Below, piece after piece: positions 9,067 to 16,663 of a stretch of 64,000 bases of DNA. The first letter of the stretch is position 1, and each line of letters opens with the position of its first letter. The stretch lies in assembly GCF_902459775.1 (NCBI RefSeq), contig NZ_CABPSQ010000015.1:1-64000 (forward strand), given 5' to 3'. The translations under genes and the position numbers were made by a program. The notes below the pieces were generated by a model. That model searched no databases and was not told the origin of the DNA. It saw nothing but the letters and a program-made list of their open reading frames with translations. Source of the DNA: Pandoraea captiosa. GTDB taxonomy: Bacteria > Pseudomonadota > Gammaproteobacteria > Burkholderiales > Burkholderiaceae.

Positions 9067-10195
9067 GCGTCTGCCGATATCCGGGAATTCGCGTATTCCG
9101 GGCACGCAGCAGGACAAGGCGCTGACGCACGTGCCAGCGGATGAATGGCAAGCGCTCGAAGCCGACGGCACGTCGATGCGCGCGACGTTCGCGGACGCAC
9201 CGGGCCATCTCGCCTTGATCGAAGCCACTATCGCGCAGAACGAGGAGGCGGCGTTCGCAGAGTCGCAGGAGAATCTCAGCTTCGCGCTTGGCGTGCGATT
9301 CCGGAGAACGGGCGAGCGAGACATACGGGACGAGAAGCAGCGTGCCCGCGCGCTGTTCGAGCATCAGATGCACCGGTTCGCGCGCGTGAACGGTGCGCAG
9401 TTCGAGCGACTGCGCGGCCAACTGCGTGATCTCCCTTTCGTGCCCGATCCACTGCAACTCATCCGAGGGACCCAGATGTCCGCGGGTCATGCGGCCCTTG
9501 TCGTCGCCGCATGGTTGGCCGACGGCGGACTTGATGCGCACACGCGGACCCGATTGCGTCGCACGCTCGATGCACTGACCGTCTCGGACACGTGGGGTAT
9601 CGAGGCCTTCGCGGCGCTTGAATGCGGCGAGAGCCATCCTCCGGACATGGCGCTGATGCAGCAACTCAAGTCGCTTTTCCGTCAGGCGCACGGGCCGCAA
9701 CGAACGCTCATCCAATGGTTCGACGAGTGCCGACGCTTTACCCAACGACGGGCGAGATTGCGCGCACTGATGCAAGCCCTTGGCCTGGAATTAGGCGCGC
9801 AGCAGCCGGATACCGATACGCACCGGCTCTGTGCCGTCGTCGACGATCTGCGTCGGGTCGTGCTGTTTCTCACGCTGGAAGCGGTTTGCGAACAGTCAGC
9901 GCTCGCCGTGCGCGAGGCGGGGCAACGGGCGTTCGACACGGACGCCATGATGACGCAGACGCTGGCGCTGCTGGACCAGCCCTGGGTCGACGCGGACTGG
10001 CTCGCGCAACGCGCAGCCTATCTCGGCATGGTGCAGGTCGACGTCCGCTACGCGTTCGCCCGGGGACTCACGCGACTCATCAAGTCGGCGCATGATGGGT
10101 GCTTTCGCGACGAGACCCAGCGCGAGACGCTGGAAGCGGCGCTGGACGACTGGCGCACGGCGCTTGCGCTTGAAGGCGATGGCATGCCGGGGTGA
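9059..10195 (+). CDS. sctW: T3SS gatekeeper SctW (SsaL/SepL/YopN family)
   Basis: A 378-residue cytosolic gatekeeper that sets the order of export, translocators before effectors. N-terminal residues are polar; the middle and C-terminal regions are helical, including LRRVVLFLTLEAVCEQ and a TyeA-like end. It is the last gene of the forward sctF operon and overlaps sctL by 8 bases. In Salmonella, SsaL works with SsaM and SpiC/SsaB; likely homologues of both occur in this locus (16274-16663 and 14332-14928), supporting this call over a generic HrpJ-type protein. Its stop codon lies inside a G-quadruplex motif. Confidence 0.82.
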   Translation: MVERLPISGNSRIPGTQQDKALTHVPADEWQALEADGTSMRATFADAPGHLALIEATIAQNEEAAFAESQENLSFALGVRFRRTGERDIRDEKQRARALFEHQMHRFARVNGAQFERLRGQLRDLPFVPDPLQLIRGTQMSAGHAALVVAAWLADGGLDAHTRTRLRRTLDALTVSDTWGIEAFAALECGESHPPDMALMQQLKSLFRQAHGPQRTLIQWFDECRRFTQRRARLRALMQALGLELGAQQPDTDTHRLCAVVDDLRRVVLFLTLEAVCEQSALAVREAGQRAFDTDAMMTQTLALLDQPWVDADWLAQRAAYLGMVQVDVRYAFARGLTRLIKSAHDGCFRDETQRETLEAALDDWRTALALEGDGMPG

Positions 10196-10242
10196 TGGGG
10201 TGATGGGGTGGTGGGGTGAAGGGTGAGCGGTGATGGGGTGGC
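10189..10242 (+). repeat. G-rich tandem repeat with perfect G-quadruplex motif at the sctW 3' end
   Basis: Four GGGG runs at 10189-10192, 10197-10200, 10205-10208 and 10213-10216 are separated by exactly 4-base loops (tgat, tgat, tggt), with another GGGG at 10235-10238. The sctW stop codon overlaps the first loop. The array lies between two converging operons, where it could act in transcript ending or R-loop formation; that role is inferred. Confidence 0.8.
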
Positions 10243-10291
10243 GGGCGCATGATCCATGCGCCGCAGGCACGGTGCGAGTGGGGCGCGGGCG

Positions 10292-10705
10292 TCAGGCGCG
10301 CAGATGTTCGCGGCAGAGTTTGATGCGATCGTAAAAATCGGTGAGGGCTTGCGCGAAGGGTTCCGGTTCGGCGGCAGATTCTTCCCTGACTTGCGCGTGG
10401 AGGATCAGACGATTGTCTCGCTCGCGCAATTGCACATGTCCGGTGACGGCCCATTCTGCGGGCTCTATCAAAAATTGCAGTAACCGTTCGCTGTTCGCTC
10501 TGTGCAGCCGTGCGGCTTCGTCGGTTGCCACTACCGCGTGAATGCTGCACACCTGATTGTCCAGGGTTTCGACAATGATGCTGGGCGAGGCATTGAACGT
10601 CAGCTCGATGGGCGAGTGATTGTCAACGGCGTCGATCTTGCTGGGGTCGCAGCCGATCAGTTTCAGGGCTTCGACGAGAGTTTGTGCTAGATCGTAACTG
10701 GGCAT
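10292..10705 (-). CDS. T3SS class IB chaperone, InvB/Spa15-like
   Basis: A 137-residue acidic, soluble protein. The N-terminal segment LVEALKLIGCDPSKIDAVDN and the C-terminal pattern PFAQALTDFY match what I recall of Salmonella InvB and Shigella Spa15, promiscuous chaperones of effectors in SPI-1-type systems. It is the last gene of the reverse operon, after ssaE, where SPI-2 has sseA, a chaperone for translocators. Its clients are not visible here. The chaperone family is well supported; preference for effectors over translocators is inferred. Confidence 0.78.
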   Translation of the reverse strand: MPSYDLAQTLVEALKLIGCDPSKIDAVDNHSPIELTFNASPSIIVETLDNQVCSIHAVVATDEAARLHRANSERLLQFLIEPAEWAVTGHVQLRERDNRLILHAQVREESAAEPEPFAQALTDFYDRIKLCREHLRA

Positions 10706-10795
10706 GATAAGCGTGGAGAGTGGAAGGAGTCGATGACGCACCCGACGCGGAACGCGGGCCACGCGACCGGGGGACGATGGCAAAGGTTCCCACGA

Positions 10796-11215
10796 TCATT
10801 CGACCTGAACTTTGGATGTGTGTACGGCGTTGTGGCTTCCGGGCACGCGCGTGCCGCGGTGCGGACATTCACGCGTCCGGTCGTCTTCGTGCCTGCCACG
10901 ATGTTCGTGACTTGCATCGTTCGTGTGTTCGTAGCTCGTGTCGCGGCATTCGCGCCTCTTTCCTGTGACGATGTCTTTGGGTGCCTGGCCGTACGATGTG
11001 CCGTAGCGCAACGAGATGCTTTCGAGAATCGCTTTGGCGGCCCGCACTGCCTGCCTTTGCGTTTGTGCCCTATCGAATTGGGGCGGAGTGAGGCCGGTTC
11101 GCAACACAGCGTCGAGGGTTCGGGCGGCCGCATCAAGTTTCTTGGCGATCTCCCGCGACACGGCGCAGGGGGACGTCGACAGATCGTCCTCAAGCTGGGT
11201 CAGATGAATCGTCAT
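10796..11215 (-). CDS. ssaE: SsaE-like T3SS protein with an unusual C-terminal tail
   Basis: The first ~75 residues (MTIHLTQLEDDLSTS ... ESISLRYGTSY) match Salmonella SsaE in length, helical character and the opening LTxLEDxLxxS, as recalled. SsaE is a small cytosolic SPI-2 factor needed for secretion of the SseB translocator. The remaining ~60 residues are His/Arg/Asp/Thr-rich, have no counterpart in SsaE (about 80 residues) and read like translated non-coding DNA, so the ancestral stop may have been lost. The ATG overlaps the sctD 3' end by 26 bases, as in a coupled ssaD-ssaE pair. Confidence 0.62.
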   Translation of the reverse strand: MTIHLTQLEDDLSTSPCAVSREIAKKLDAAARTLDAVLRTGLTPPQFDRAQTQRQAVRAAKAILESISLRYGTSYGQAPKDIVTGKRRECRDTSYEHTNDASHEHRGRHEDDRTRECPHRGTRVPGSHNAVHTSKVQVE

Positions 11216-12533
11216 GAAACGTCTCCGGTGTGAGTGGCAGGTAAAAGAGACGGTCGTGCCCGCTGATCGATACGCCGTCGGGATGGATGGCAACGATCCG
11301 CGTGCCGCCCGGCAATCGAACGCCTTGCGCGAGTCGGGTGCCGTCCGCAAGGGTGATCTGAGGAGCGCCTGGCGACCCGCCGATACTGACCAGCGGGGCG
11401 GAGAATCCTGTTTCGGCAAGCGTCGGAATGGGGGGCGCAAGCGGATCGATGCGCAGCGGCATGGCGCTGGCTGTCAGATTCCAGGCGTCTGCGATGCCCC
11501 TGAGCGATGCTTGCCTTCCTGCCGGGAGCACACCGGTAAGGCGCCATCCGTTGCGATCGCGCGAAATATCGACGCCGCGCAACTGGCCGGCCTGGCGCAG
11601 CATCGCGAGCAAACGCTCGAAGCTGTTCGCCGCGCCGTCGGCAACTCGCCATCCATGCGGTAGCGCCAGGGCATCGAGCGCATCCGAGGCGGCACGCCAT
11701 TTTGCATCGGCGATCAACGGACCGCCGATGAGCAGCGCACCGTCCTTCGCCACGCTCACCTGCGCGTTTCCGAAGCCATGCAGCCGAAGCAATGTGCTCA
11801 CCGTTCGTACTGCACTCGCCGGACACCACGTTTCGTCGCTCAGCGCCTTACCCAGCCAACGCGCTTCGGCCCGCAGTCGTGCGCGAGTGGTGTCGTCGAG
11901 ACATCCCCCGGATAGCCGCACGGCGTCTCCGGTCGTATTGAGCTCGATATCCGGTGCGATGCGGGCGGCCAACGCCGTCAGCGCATCGGGCGCCGCAGGC
12001 CCGGCGATGACGTTGGCGGTGCCGGTTCGCCATACGGCGATCCCGGCGATCCCGGCGCCCGCGATCAGCAGTGACAGGCCTGTGGCCGCGAGCCACGCCA
12101 CACGTGAGCGGCCCGCCTTGCGCTCGTGCGGCGGTGTGGCCGTCGCGAGCGTGTCTGACGGCGTCGGAGACGCCGCCAGCAACATCGGCTGCATCGGCTG
12201 CATGGGGGGCACCTTGCGTACGGGGCATTTGGGCAGTGGCATCGGCATCGGCTGGCTGCCGTCGCTGAGCCATAGCCCGAGACCTGCCAGGTCGATTACA
12301 GTATGTAGCGGGAGCGATGGAGTGCCTTCCGACGCCAGTGCCGCGCCACTCACCCACACCGGCGTCCCGGTGGCCAAGCGTACGCCTTCGGTATCGACGT
12401 GCAGTATTGCGTACGCCCCGTCGTCGAGCGTCATGGCGATGTCGGATTCGGCAGTCCCGATGGTGAGCGAGCCGCAGGGCAGTGGCACAGGGCGACCGGC
12501 GAGCGGGCCGTCGAGGAGCGTGAGCGTCAACAT
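11190..12533 (-). CDS. sctD: T3SS inner membrane ring protein SctD (SsaD-like)
   Basis: A 447-residue bitopic protein forming the outer part of the inner-membrane ring. The N-terminal ~95 residues form a cytoplasmic FHA-like domain (MLTLTLLDGPLAGRPVPL), then a Pro/Met-rich linker, one membrane helix near residues 146-168 (WLAATGLSLLIAGAGIAGIA) and a periplasmic region with repeated ring-building modules. It sits 2 bases after sctC, as in SPI-2 (ssaC-ssaD), and overlaps ssaE. Confidence 0.88.
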   Translation of the reverse strand: MLTLTLLDGPLAGRPVPLPCGSLTIGTAESDIAMTLDDGAYAILHVDTEGVRLATGTPVWVSGAALASEGTPSLPLHTVIDLAGLGLWLSDGSQPMPMPLPKCPVRKVPPMQPMQPMLLAASPTPSDTLATATPPHERKAGRSRVAWLAATGLSLLIAGAGIAGIAVWRTGTANVIAGPAAPDALTALAARIAPDIELNTTGDAVRLSGGCLDDTTRARLRAEARWLGKALSDETWCPASAVRTVSTLLRLHGFGNAQVSVAKDGALLIGGPLIADAKWRAASDALDALALPHGWRVADGAANSFERLLAMLRQAGQLRGVDISRDRNGWRLTGVLPAGRQASLRGIADAWNLTASAMPLRIDPLAPPIPTLAETGFSAPLVSIGGSPGAPQITLADGTRLAQGVRLPGGTRIVAIHPDGVSISGHDRLFYLPLTPETFHDDSSDPA

Positions 12534-12535
12534 TG

Positions 12536-14329
12536 TCAGGCGCTCGGCGTCGCGGCCGCAGGCTCGGCCTTGATCAGAAACAGGCGCATGACACTGTCAT
12601 TTCGGTTGCTCGTCGAACTGAACAATCGTCCGATGAGTGGCAGGTCGCCCAGCAGTGGAATCTTGCGCTCGTGTTCGTGTTGCGCGTCCTGCACGAAGCC
12701 ACCGAGCAGCAGCGATTGTCCGGCCTGAAGCGTGGCGTGGGTGGAAATCGACGAGTTGCGGATCGTCGGGACTTCATTGCGGACGTTGCGGTCGCTGCGC
12801 ACCTCCCCGCCATCTTCGATATTGAGCGTGAGCATGACTTGTTCGCGAGCGCCGTCCGAGTGGTCGCCGGCGTCGTTCGGCACGAGCCGCGGCGTGACTC
12901 GCAGCAACGACCCCGACGTAACGCTCTCCAGTTTCGCCACTTTTTCCCCGGACACTTTGGTGTAGAACGTTACGCTGCGATCGAGCACCGCCTGCATGTT
13001 GTCCAGCGTGACGATCGAGGGACGAGACAGCACCCGCGCCTTGGAGTTACGTTCGAGCGCACTCAGATTGAGCATGAACTTGTTGGTATCACCGACTAAC
13101 GTGGTGAAGGTGCCCGAATCGCTTTCGTTCATCTGGCCCGACTGGCCGTTTAGCGACACGCTGCCGAAGCCGCCGAGCCGTGCGCTGCCCGAGATGTCCA
13201 CGCCGAGCTCGGCGATGTCGCTCGCGTTCACGTCGATGATGGCGACCGAGATGTCGACCAACCGTGGGCGAACGTCGAGTTGCTCGATGAGATCGCCGTA
13301 GACGGGCAGATTGCGACGGCGCTCGCGCACGATCACGGCGTTACGCCTCGGGTCGGCGGAAAAGCGCGGTGTGCCGCCTCGCACGGTGCTGACAGCGGGC
13401 AAGTCGGTCGCGACGGGATTCGCTGCGCTGCCAGTCGCGGAGGTCGCCGGGGTTGCCGCGAGCGGGCCAGCACCGAGAATCAGGTCTTTCAATACGCTGA
13501 CTACGCCCGGCACGATCACTTCCTGGCCGCGATAAAAGTACCTTGTGTCGTCCGCCGTTGCGAATTTCAAAGGAAATATCTTGATGGTCTCTTCGCTTTC
13601 CTGCTGATCGCGGGCATCGCGCTCGACGTATTCGGCGAGCATCGCCACCGTATCGAGGCACGCCGGAACACCGGCGATTTCCAGCGCATGGGTCGCCGCA
13701 ATCGCCCGTGCCACGCAGTGTTTCGGATGGAGCACGCCGGCGTCGCGCAGATGGCTGAGCAGGTCGTCAGGTGAGGCATACCGCAACGGCATGACTCGTC
13801 GCGCAGCCTCGCTGGCCTTATAGATGTTGAGCGTCTGGCCGTTGAAGTACCACGAAAGCCGATAACGTTCCGACAATGCGTCGAGTGTTTGCTGAGCGTT
13901 TCCCGCAGGCAATGTGCCGATGAAACGATCGTCCACCTGACGACTAACGACGGTTGGAATGCCATGGTGCGCGCCGAAGTCGCGCAATAGTTCGGCCAAC
14001 GGTGTGCCGGCGCTCTGGAAGACGAACGGCCCACCCTGCCAGGCTGAAATGGCCGACGCCGGTGAATGGTGCTTCGAGGTGGGCATTGCCGCAACGACCT
14101 GAGCCGTGGCGAGGCTCAACGCGATCGGCACGAAGAGACGGCGCACGCGTATGCGCCAGCCGCTGGACAGCCGGCGCGCGTGAAAGGGGGCGAATAGCCA
14201 GAAAAGCGGCCAGAAAAGCGGCCAGAAAAACGGTGAGAACAGCGGCAAGAAAAGCGGTGAGGACAGCGCACGCCGCGCGGCGTGCATGGCACGCGCGGAA
14301 CAGGGGAATGGCATCAGCGGGCGCCGCAT
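12536..14329 (-). CDS. sctC: T3SS outer membrane secretin SctC
   Basis: The secretin makes the outer-membrane ring. The C-terminal half carries the GspD/PulD core: VDISVAIIDVN, SRPSIVTLDN and a final SLLLGGFVQD ... KIPLLGDLPLIGRLF. N0/N1-like domains precede it. From the ATG at 14329, two bases after the upstream stop, the protein has 597 residues, but its first ~60 are odd: a Phe/Leu/Trp/Pro block encoded by six 12-bp units. A better export signal starts at an in-frame GTG at 14146 (VRRLFVPIALSLATA). The true start may be that GTG, so the 5' limit is uncertain while the family is not. Confidence 0.92.
   Translation of the reverse strand: MRRPLMPFPCSARAMHAARRALSSPLFLPLFSPFFWPLFWPLFWLFAPFHARRLSSGWRIRVRRLFVPIALSLATAQVVAAMPTSKHHSPASAISAWQGGPFVFQSAGTPLAELLRDFGAHHGIPTVVSRQVDDRFIGTLPAGNAQQTLDALSERYRLSWYFNGQTLNIYKASEAARRVMPLRYASPDDLLSHLRDAGVLHPKHCVARAIAATHALEIAGVPACLDTVAMLAEYVERDARDQQESEETIKIFPLKFATADDTRYFYRGQEVIVPGVVSVLKDLILGAGPLAATPATSATGSAANPVATDLPAVSTVRGGTPRFSADPRRNAVIVRERRRNLPVYGDLIEQLDVRPRLVDISVAIIDVNASDIAELGVDISGSARLGGFGSVSLNGQSGQMNESDSGTFTTLVGDTNKFMLNLSALERNSKARVLSRPSIVTLDNMQAVLDRSVTFYTKVSGEKVAKLESVTSGSLLRVTPRLVPNDAGDHSDGAREQVMLTLNIEDGGEVRSDRNVRNEVPTIRNSSISTHATLQAGQSLLLGGFVQDAQHEHERKIPLLGDLPLIGRLFSSTSNRNDSVMRLFLIKAEPAAATPSA
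14197..14268 (-). repeat. 12-bp tandem repeat in the sctC 5' end
   Basis: Six 12-bp units of the form gccagaaaagcg (plus strand), three nearly identical and three diverged, encode the repeated Pro-Leu-Phe-Trp block before the likely signal peptide. The frame is preserved. Confidence 0.85.
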
Positions 14330-14331
14330 GA

Positions 14332-14928
14332 TCAGCCGCGCCACAGCGACGGAAATCGACGTGCCCCGCCGACCGCCGCGCTGGCTGTATTGCCTGCGCG
14401 ATCGGGACTGATACGCGCACCGTGCGAAGCCGGCGATGCCGGATAAGCCGTGGGGGTGTCCGATGTGCACACACCCTGCGACGACAGCATCTCGCACGCG
14501 AGCATCTGGCGGCGAAGTTGTGCCTCGACTTGCGCGGTGGGCGTATCGGCGTCGAAACGGTGAATCCACCAGAGCGTGTCGTTGTCAATGCACAGACTGT
14601 CGTTGCGAAATTCGGGCTGTCCGGCGAGCACGAGCGTGATGCGCACGAGCCAGCGCGATGGCTTCGCGTCCACAGACCCCGTCGAGGCCGGCGTCGCCGC
14701 ACGCGACAGAGCGTCGGCGCAATCCACGTCGGCACATAGAGCCGTCGACAGCGGTTGCGTCGATGTGGAAACCCATGCGGGAAGTGCGACCGATGTGGCT
14801 ACGCAGTAGCCGCCAGCGACCGGGCAGGTCCAGCCATCCCGACCGCCGAGGTCCAGCGCGGCGCGCTTACCGCGAACGTCGCGAGGGGCAATCCAGTCGA
14901 TAGCGGCAAGCGCGAATGGCAAACGCAT
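14332..14928 (-). CDS. ssaB: SpiC/SsaB-like T3SS export-switch protein
   Basis: A 198-residue protein directly before sctC, exactly where ssaB (spiC) precedes ssaC in SPI-2. A segment around residues 100-155 (WLVRITLVLAGQPEF ... ALRR-type helix ... QMLACEMLSSQ) aligns by eye with the SpiC stretch around TLLLAAHPDVHDY and its C-terminal helix. SpiC works with SsaM and SsaL to hold back effectors until translocators are out. The first ~90 residues and the Pro/Ala-rich last ~45 have no clear match. ATG at 14928 is chosen; a GTG at 14958 would add ten residues. The assignment rests on position and remembered similarity. Confidence 0.55.
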   Translation of the reverse strand: MRLPFALAAIDWIAPRDVRGKRAALDLGGRDGWTCPVAGGYCVATSVALPAWVSTSTQPLSTALCADVDCADALSRAATPASTGSVDAKPSRWLVRITLVLAGQPEFRNDSLCIDNDTLWWIHRFDADTPTAQVEAQLRRQMLACEMLSSQGVCTSDTPTAYPASPASHGARISPDRAGNTASAAVGGARRFPSLWRG

Positions 14929-15364
14929 AGATTTCTGTCGGAGACGGTGCAATCGCACCAGTGACGAATAACGGACGAGCTTCGGCGCTCACGCAGTCGA
15001 AGGAGCGAACACCCGGAGATCGGCACGTCGAGGACGAGGAGCGCGATGGCACGTGATCGCACGTGATGGCACGTGACGGCACGTGAGGCCGCGTGATCGC
15101 ACTTGGCAGCGTCGTCGCGGCGAGATGCCGCGCGTACCGTACCGGCTCCTTCGGCGGTGCGAACAAGGACCGTCATTATCAAGCGCTGTGTCGCAGGAAC
15201 CATCCGGCGCAGACCTGATGTCACAGGCGAATCCAGAGTTTTGCGGTTTTTTCCTATGCTCGCGATCAGGTGAAGGCACAAGATTCTCCGGGCTGGCCCG
15301 AAGTCGAAAGAGAGTGAACAAAAATCCGTATGAATGCAAATGACCAACTGTCGAGGAGCTGCGA
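14929..15364. promoter_or_regulatory. Divergent control region between the ssaB-sctC operon and the regulator gene
   Basis: This 436-bp region has no convincing gene and must hold the promoters of both the reverse ssaB-sctC-sctD-ssaE operon and the forward regulator. It contains a 10-bp-periodic CACGTG array at 15049-15098. The forward gene has a GAGGAG ribosome site just before 15365. No good sigma-70 hexamer pair stands out, which would fit activator dependence. Confidence 0.65.
15049..15098. repeat. Five 10-bp units carrying CACGTG, helically phased
   Basis: CACGTG occurs at 15050, 15060, 15070 and 15080, with a degenerate fifth copy CGCGTG at 15090. The exact 10-bp step places the palindromes on about the same face of the helix, as expected for cooperative binding. 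It may bind the local regulators; this is an inference. Confidence 0.85.
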
Positions 15365-16024
15365 ATGACGGGGTGTACGGGTGTCATCGTTGTGGAGGAT
15401 CACGAGTTGCTGGCCGATGGGCTGTGCCGTTTGATAGAAGACGAACTCGGATGGTGTGTGCTGGCCAGAGTCGAGAATGGACTCGACGTGTATCGCGCCT
15501 GCGTGATGCATCGGCCTGCGCTCATCGTGCTCGATTTGGGCTTGCCCGGCATGGACGGCATCGATGTGATCCGGCAATGCGTTCAGCGCTGGCCTGAGTT
15601 GCGAATCATCGTGCATTCCGCCAGCGACGATGGAGAGCGGGCACGACATTCGCTTGAGGCCGGGGCCGCTGCGTTCGTACTCAAGAGCAGTTCACGCGGG
15701 ACGTTGATCAACGCAGCGCGCGTCGTCATGCGCGGCGAGCGCTTCGTCGACCCCGCTGTGTTCGGCATCGTGCACGACCCGAGAGGTGCGCCGGCCAGAC
15801 TTGACCCGCAGACGGTCGAAGTGCCGGAGCGACTGTTGACGTTGCGCGAGCGGCAGGTACTCAAACTCGTGGCCGAAGGGCAACGCAACCGCGACATTGC
15901 GGCGTTGCTGTCGATCAGTGTGAAGACCGTGGAGACGCATCGCCTGAACATGATGCGCAAACTCGATGCGCACAACGTCGCGGACATCGTGAAATGGGCG
16001 CATCGACTGCGGATGATGGTGTGA
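15365..16024 (+). CDS. NarL/FixJ-family response regulator, SsrB-like
   Basis: A 219-residue two-domain regulator. The receiver has the acidic pair in VVEDHE, phospho-acceptor Asp in IVLDLGLPGMDG and conserved Lys in FVLKSSS; a Ser (IIVHSAS) replaces the usual Thr. The C-terminal LuxR-type helix-turn-helix reads LTLRERQVLKLVAEGQRNRDIA. Size and domain order match SsrB, the SPI-2 master activator. It lies between the two T3SS operon groups and is divergent from ssaB-sctC. No sensor kinase is beside it, so its phosphodonor must lie elsewhere, or it works unphosphorylated. Confidence 0.9.
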   Translation: MTGCTGVIVVEDHELLADGLCRLIEDELGWCVLARVENGLDVYRACVMHRPALIVLDLGLPGMDGIDVIRQCVQRWPELRIIVHSASDDGERARHSLEAGAAAFVLKSSSRGTLINAARVVMRGERFVDPAVFGIVHDPRGAPARLDPQTVEVPERLLTLRERQVLKLVAEGQRNRDIAALLSISVKTVETHRLNMMRKLDAHNVADIVKWAHRLRMMV

Positions 16025-16273
16025 GTTCGGGTTTGACTGGCGTCATCGCGACGCCGCCGAACCGGTGCGAATTTCAGGTCTGCGCCGGATAGCCGCACCT
16101 GCCGCCAGCGCGCGACCATCTTCGCTGGTGTTTTCTTCGCGCTATCCGTGCTCTCTGTGCTCTCCGTACTCTACGCGCGCTCGTCATACGAAGTTGTTGC
16201 CTGGTGATTGCCCGGCGATTGCCCGGCGCCGGCGGTCGACCGCGTATTGTGCTCCTTCGCATCACCACCACCG

Positions 16274-16663
16274 ATGGATACCCAGACCCAGCGAAAGCTC
16301 GAACATCTCTTCGAATTGTTGGCACTGTCGCCGCAGCGCGTCATGCCTCGCATGCGCGTGGCGCTCGCGCCTTGTGTGCTGATGACCGACGTCGACGGAC
16401 ACGGCGTGACGCTGGCGATGACGCTGATCCATCGCGTGACGGGTGCGGTGCGGTGGCTACCGATGCTGTTGCAGACGTGCGCGCCCGAATGGAGTCTCGG
16501 CATACCGGTGCGTGCTTGCGTGGCGCAGGGCCGACCGATGCTGATCGCGACACCTCCGGCCAGCGCCAACCACCAGGCTGGAGAGTGGTACGCATGTCTT
16601 ACTCGCATGCGGCGCGTACTGGAGCGCATCGACGCCCAGCGGCCTGCGGAGTGCCGCTCATGA
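16274..16663 (+). CDS. ssaM: SsaM-like T3SS export-switch protein
   Basis: A 129-residue cytosolic protein directly before sctV, as ssaM precedes ssaV in SPI-2. The C-terminal stretch ATPPASANHQAGEWYACL and RRVLERIDAQ lines up by eye with the end of SsaM as I remember it (a CSPP motif, a Trp, then a KFLESQ helix). SsaM partners SpiC and SsaL in ordering secretion. The stop overlaps the sctV ATG (ATGA), so it heads the sctV operon. Sequence conservation is low, so position carries much of the weight. Confidence 0.6.
   Translation: MDTQTQRKLEHLFELLALSPQRVMPRMRVALAPCVLMTDVDGHGVTLAMTLIHRVTGAVRWLPMLLQTCAPEWSLGIPVRACVAQGRPMLIATPPASANHQAGEWYACLTRMRRVLERIDAQRPAECRS

Noticed and set aside
10687-11193. 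Alternative reverse frame across the ssaE tail
   Set aside because: It gives an Arg/Pro/Cys-rich translation with no link to SsaE; it might reflect a frameshift but offers no better protein.
15049-15098. CRISPR-like array
   Set aside because: Repeat units are 10 bp with no unique spacers, so this is a simple tandem repeat, not CRISPR. No CRISPR array was seen anywhere in the window.
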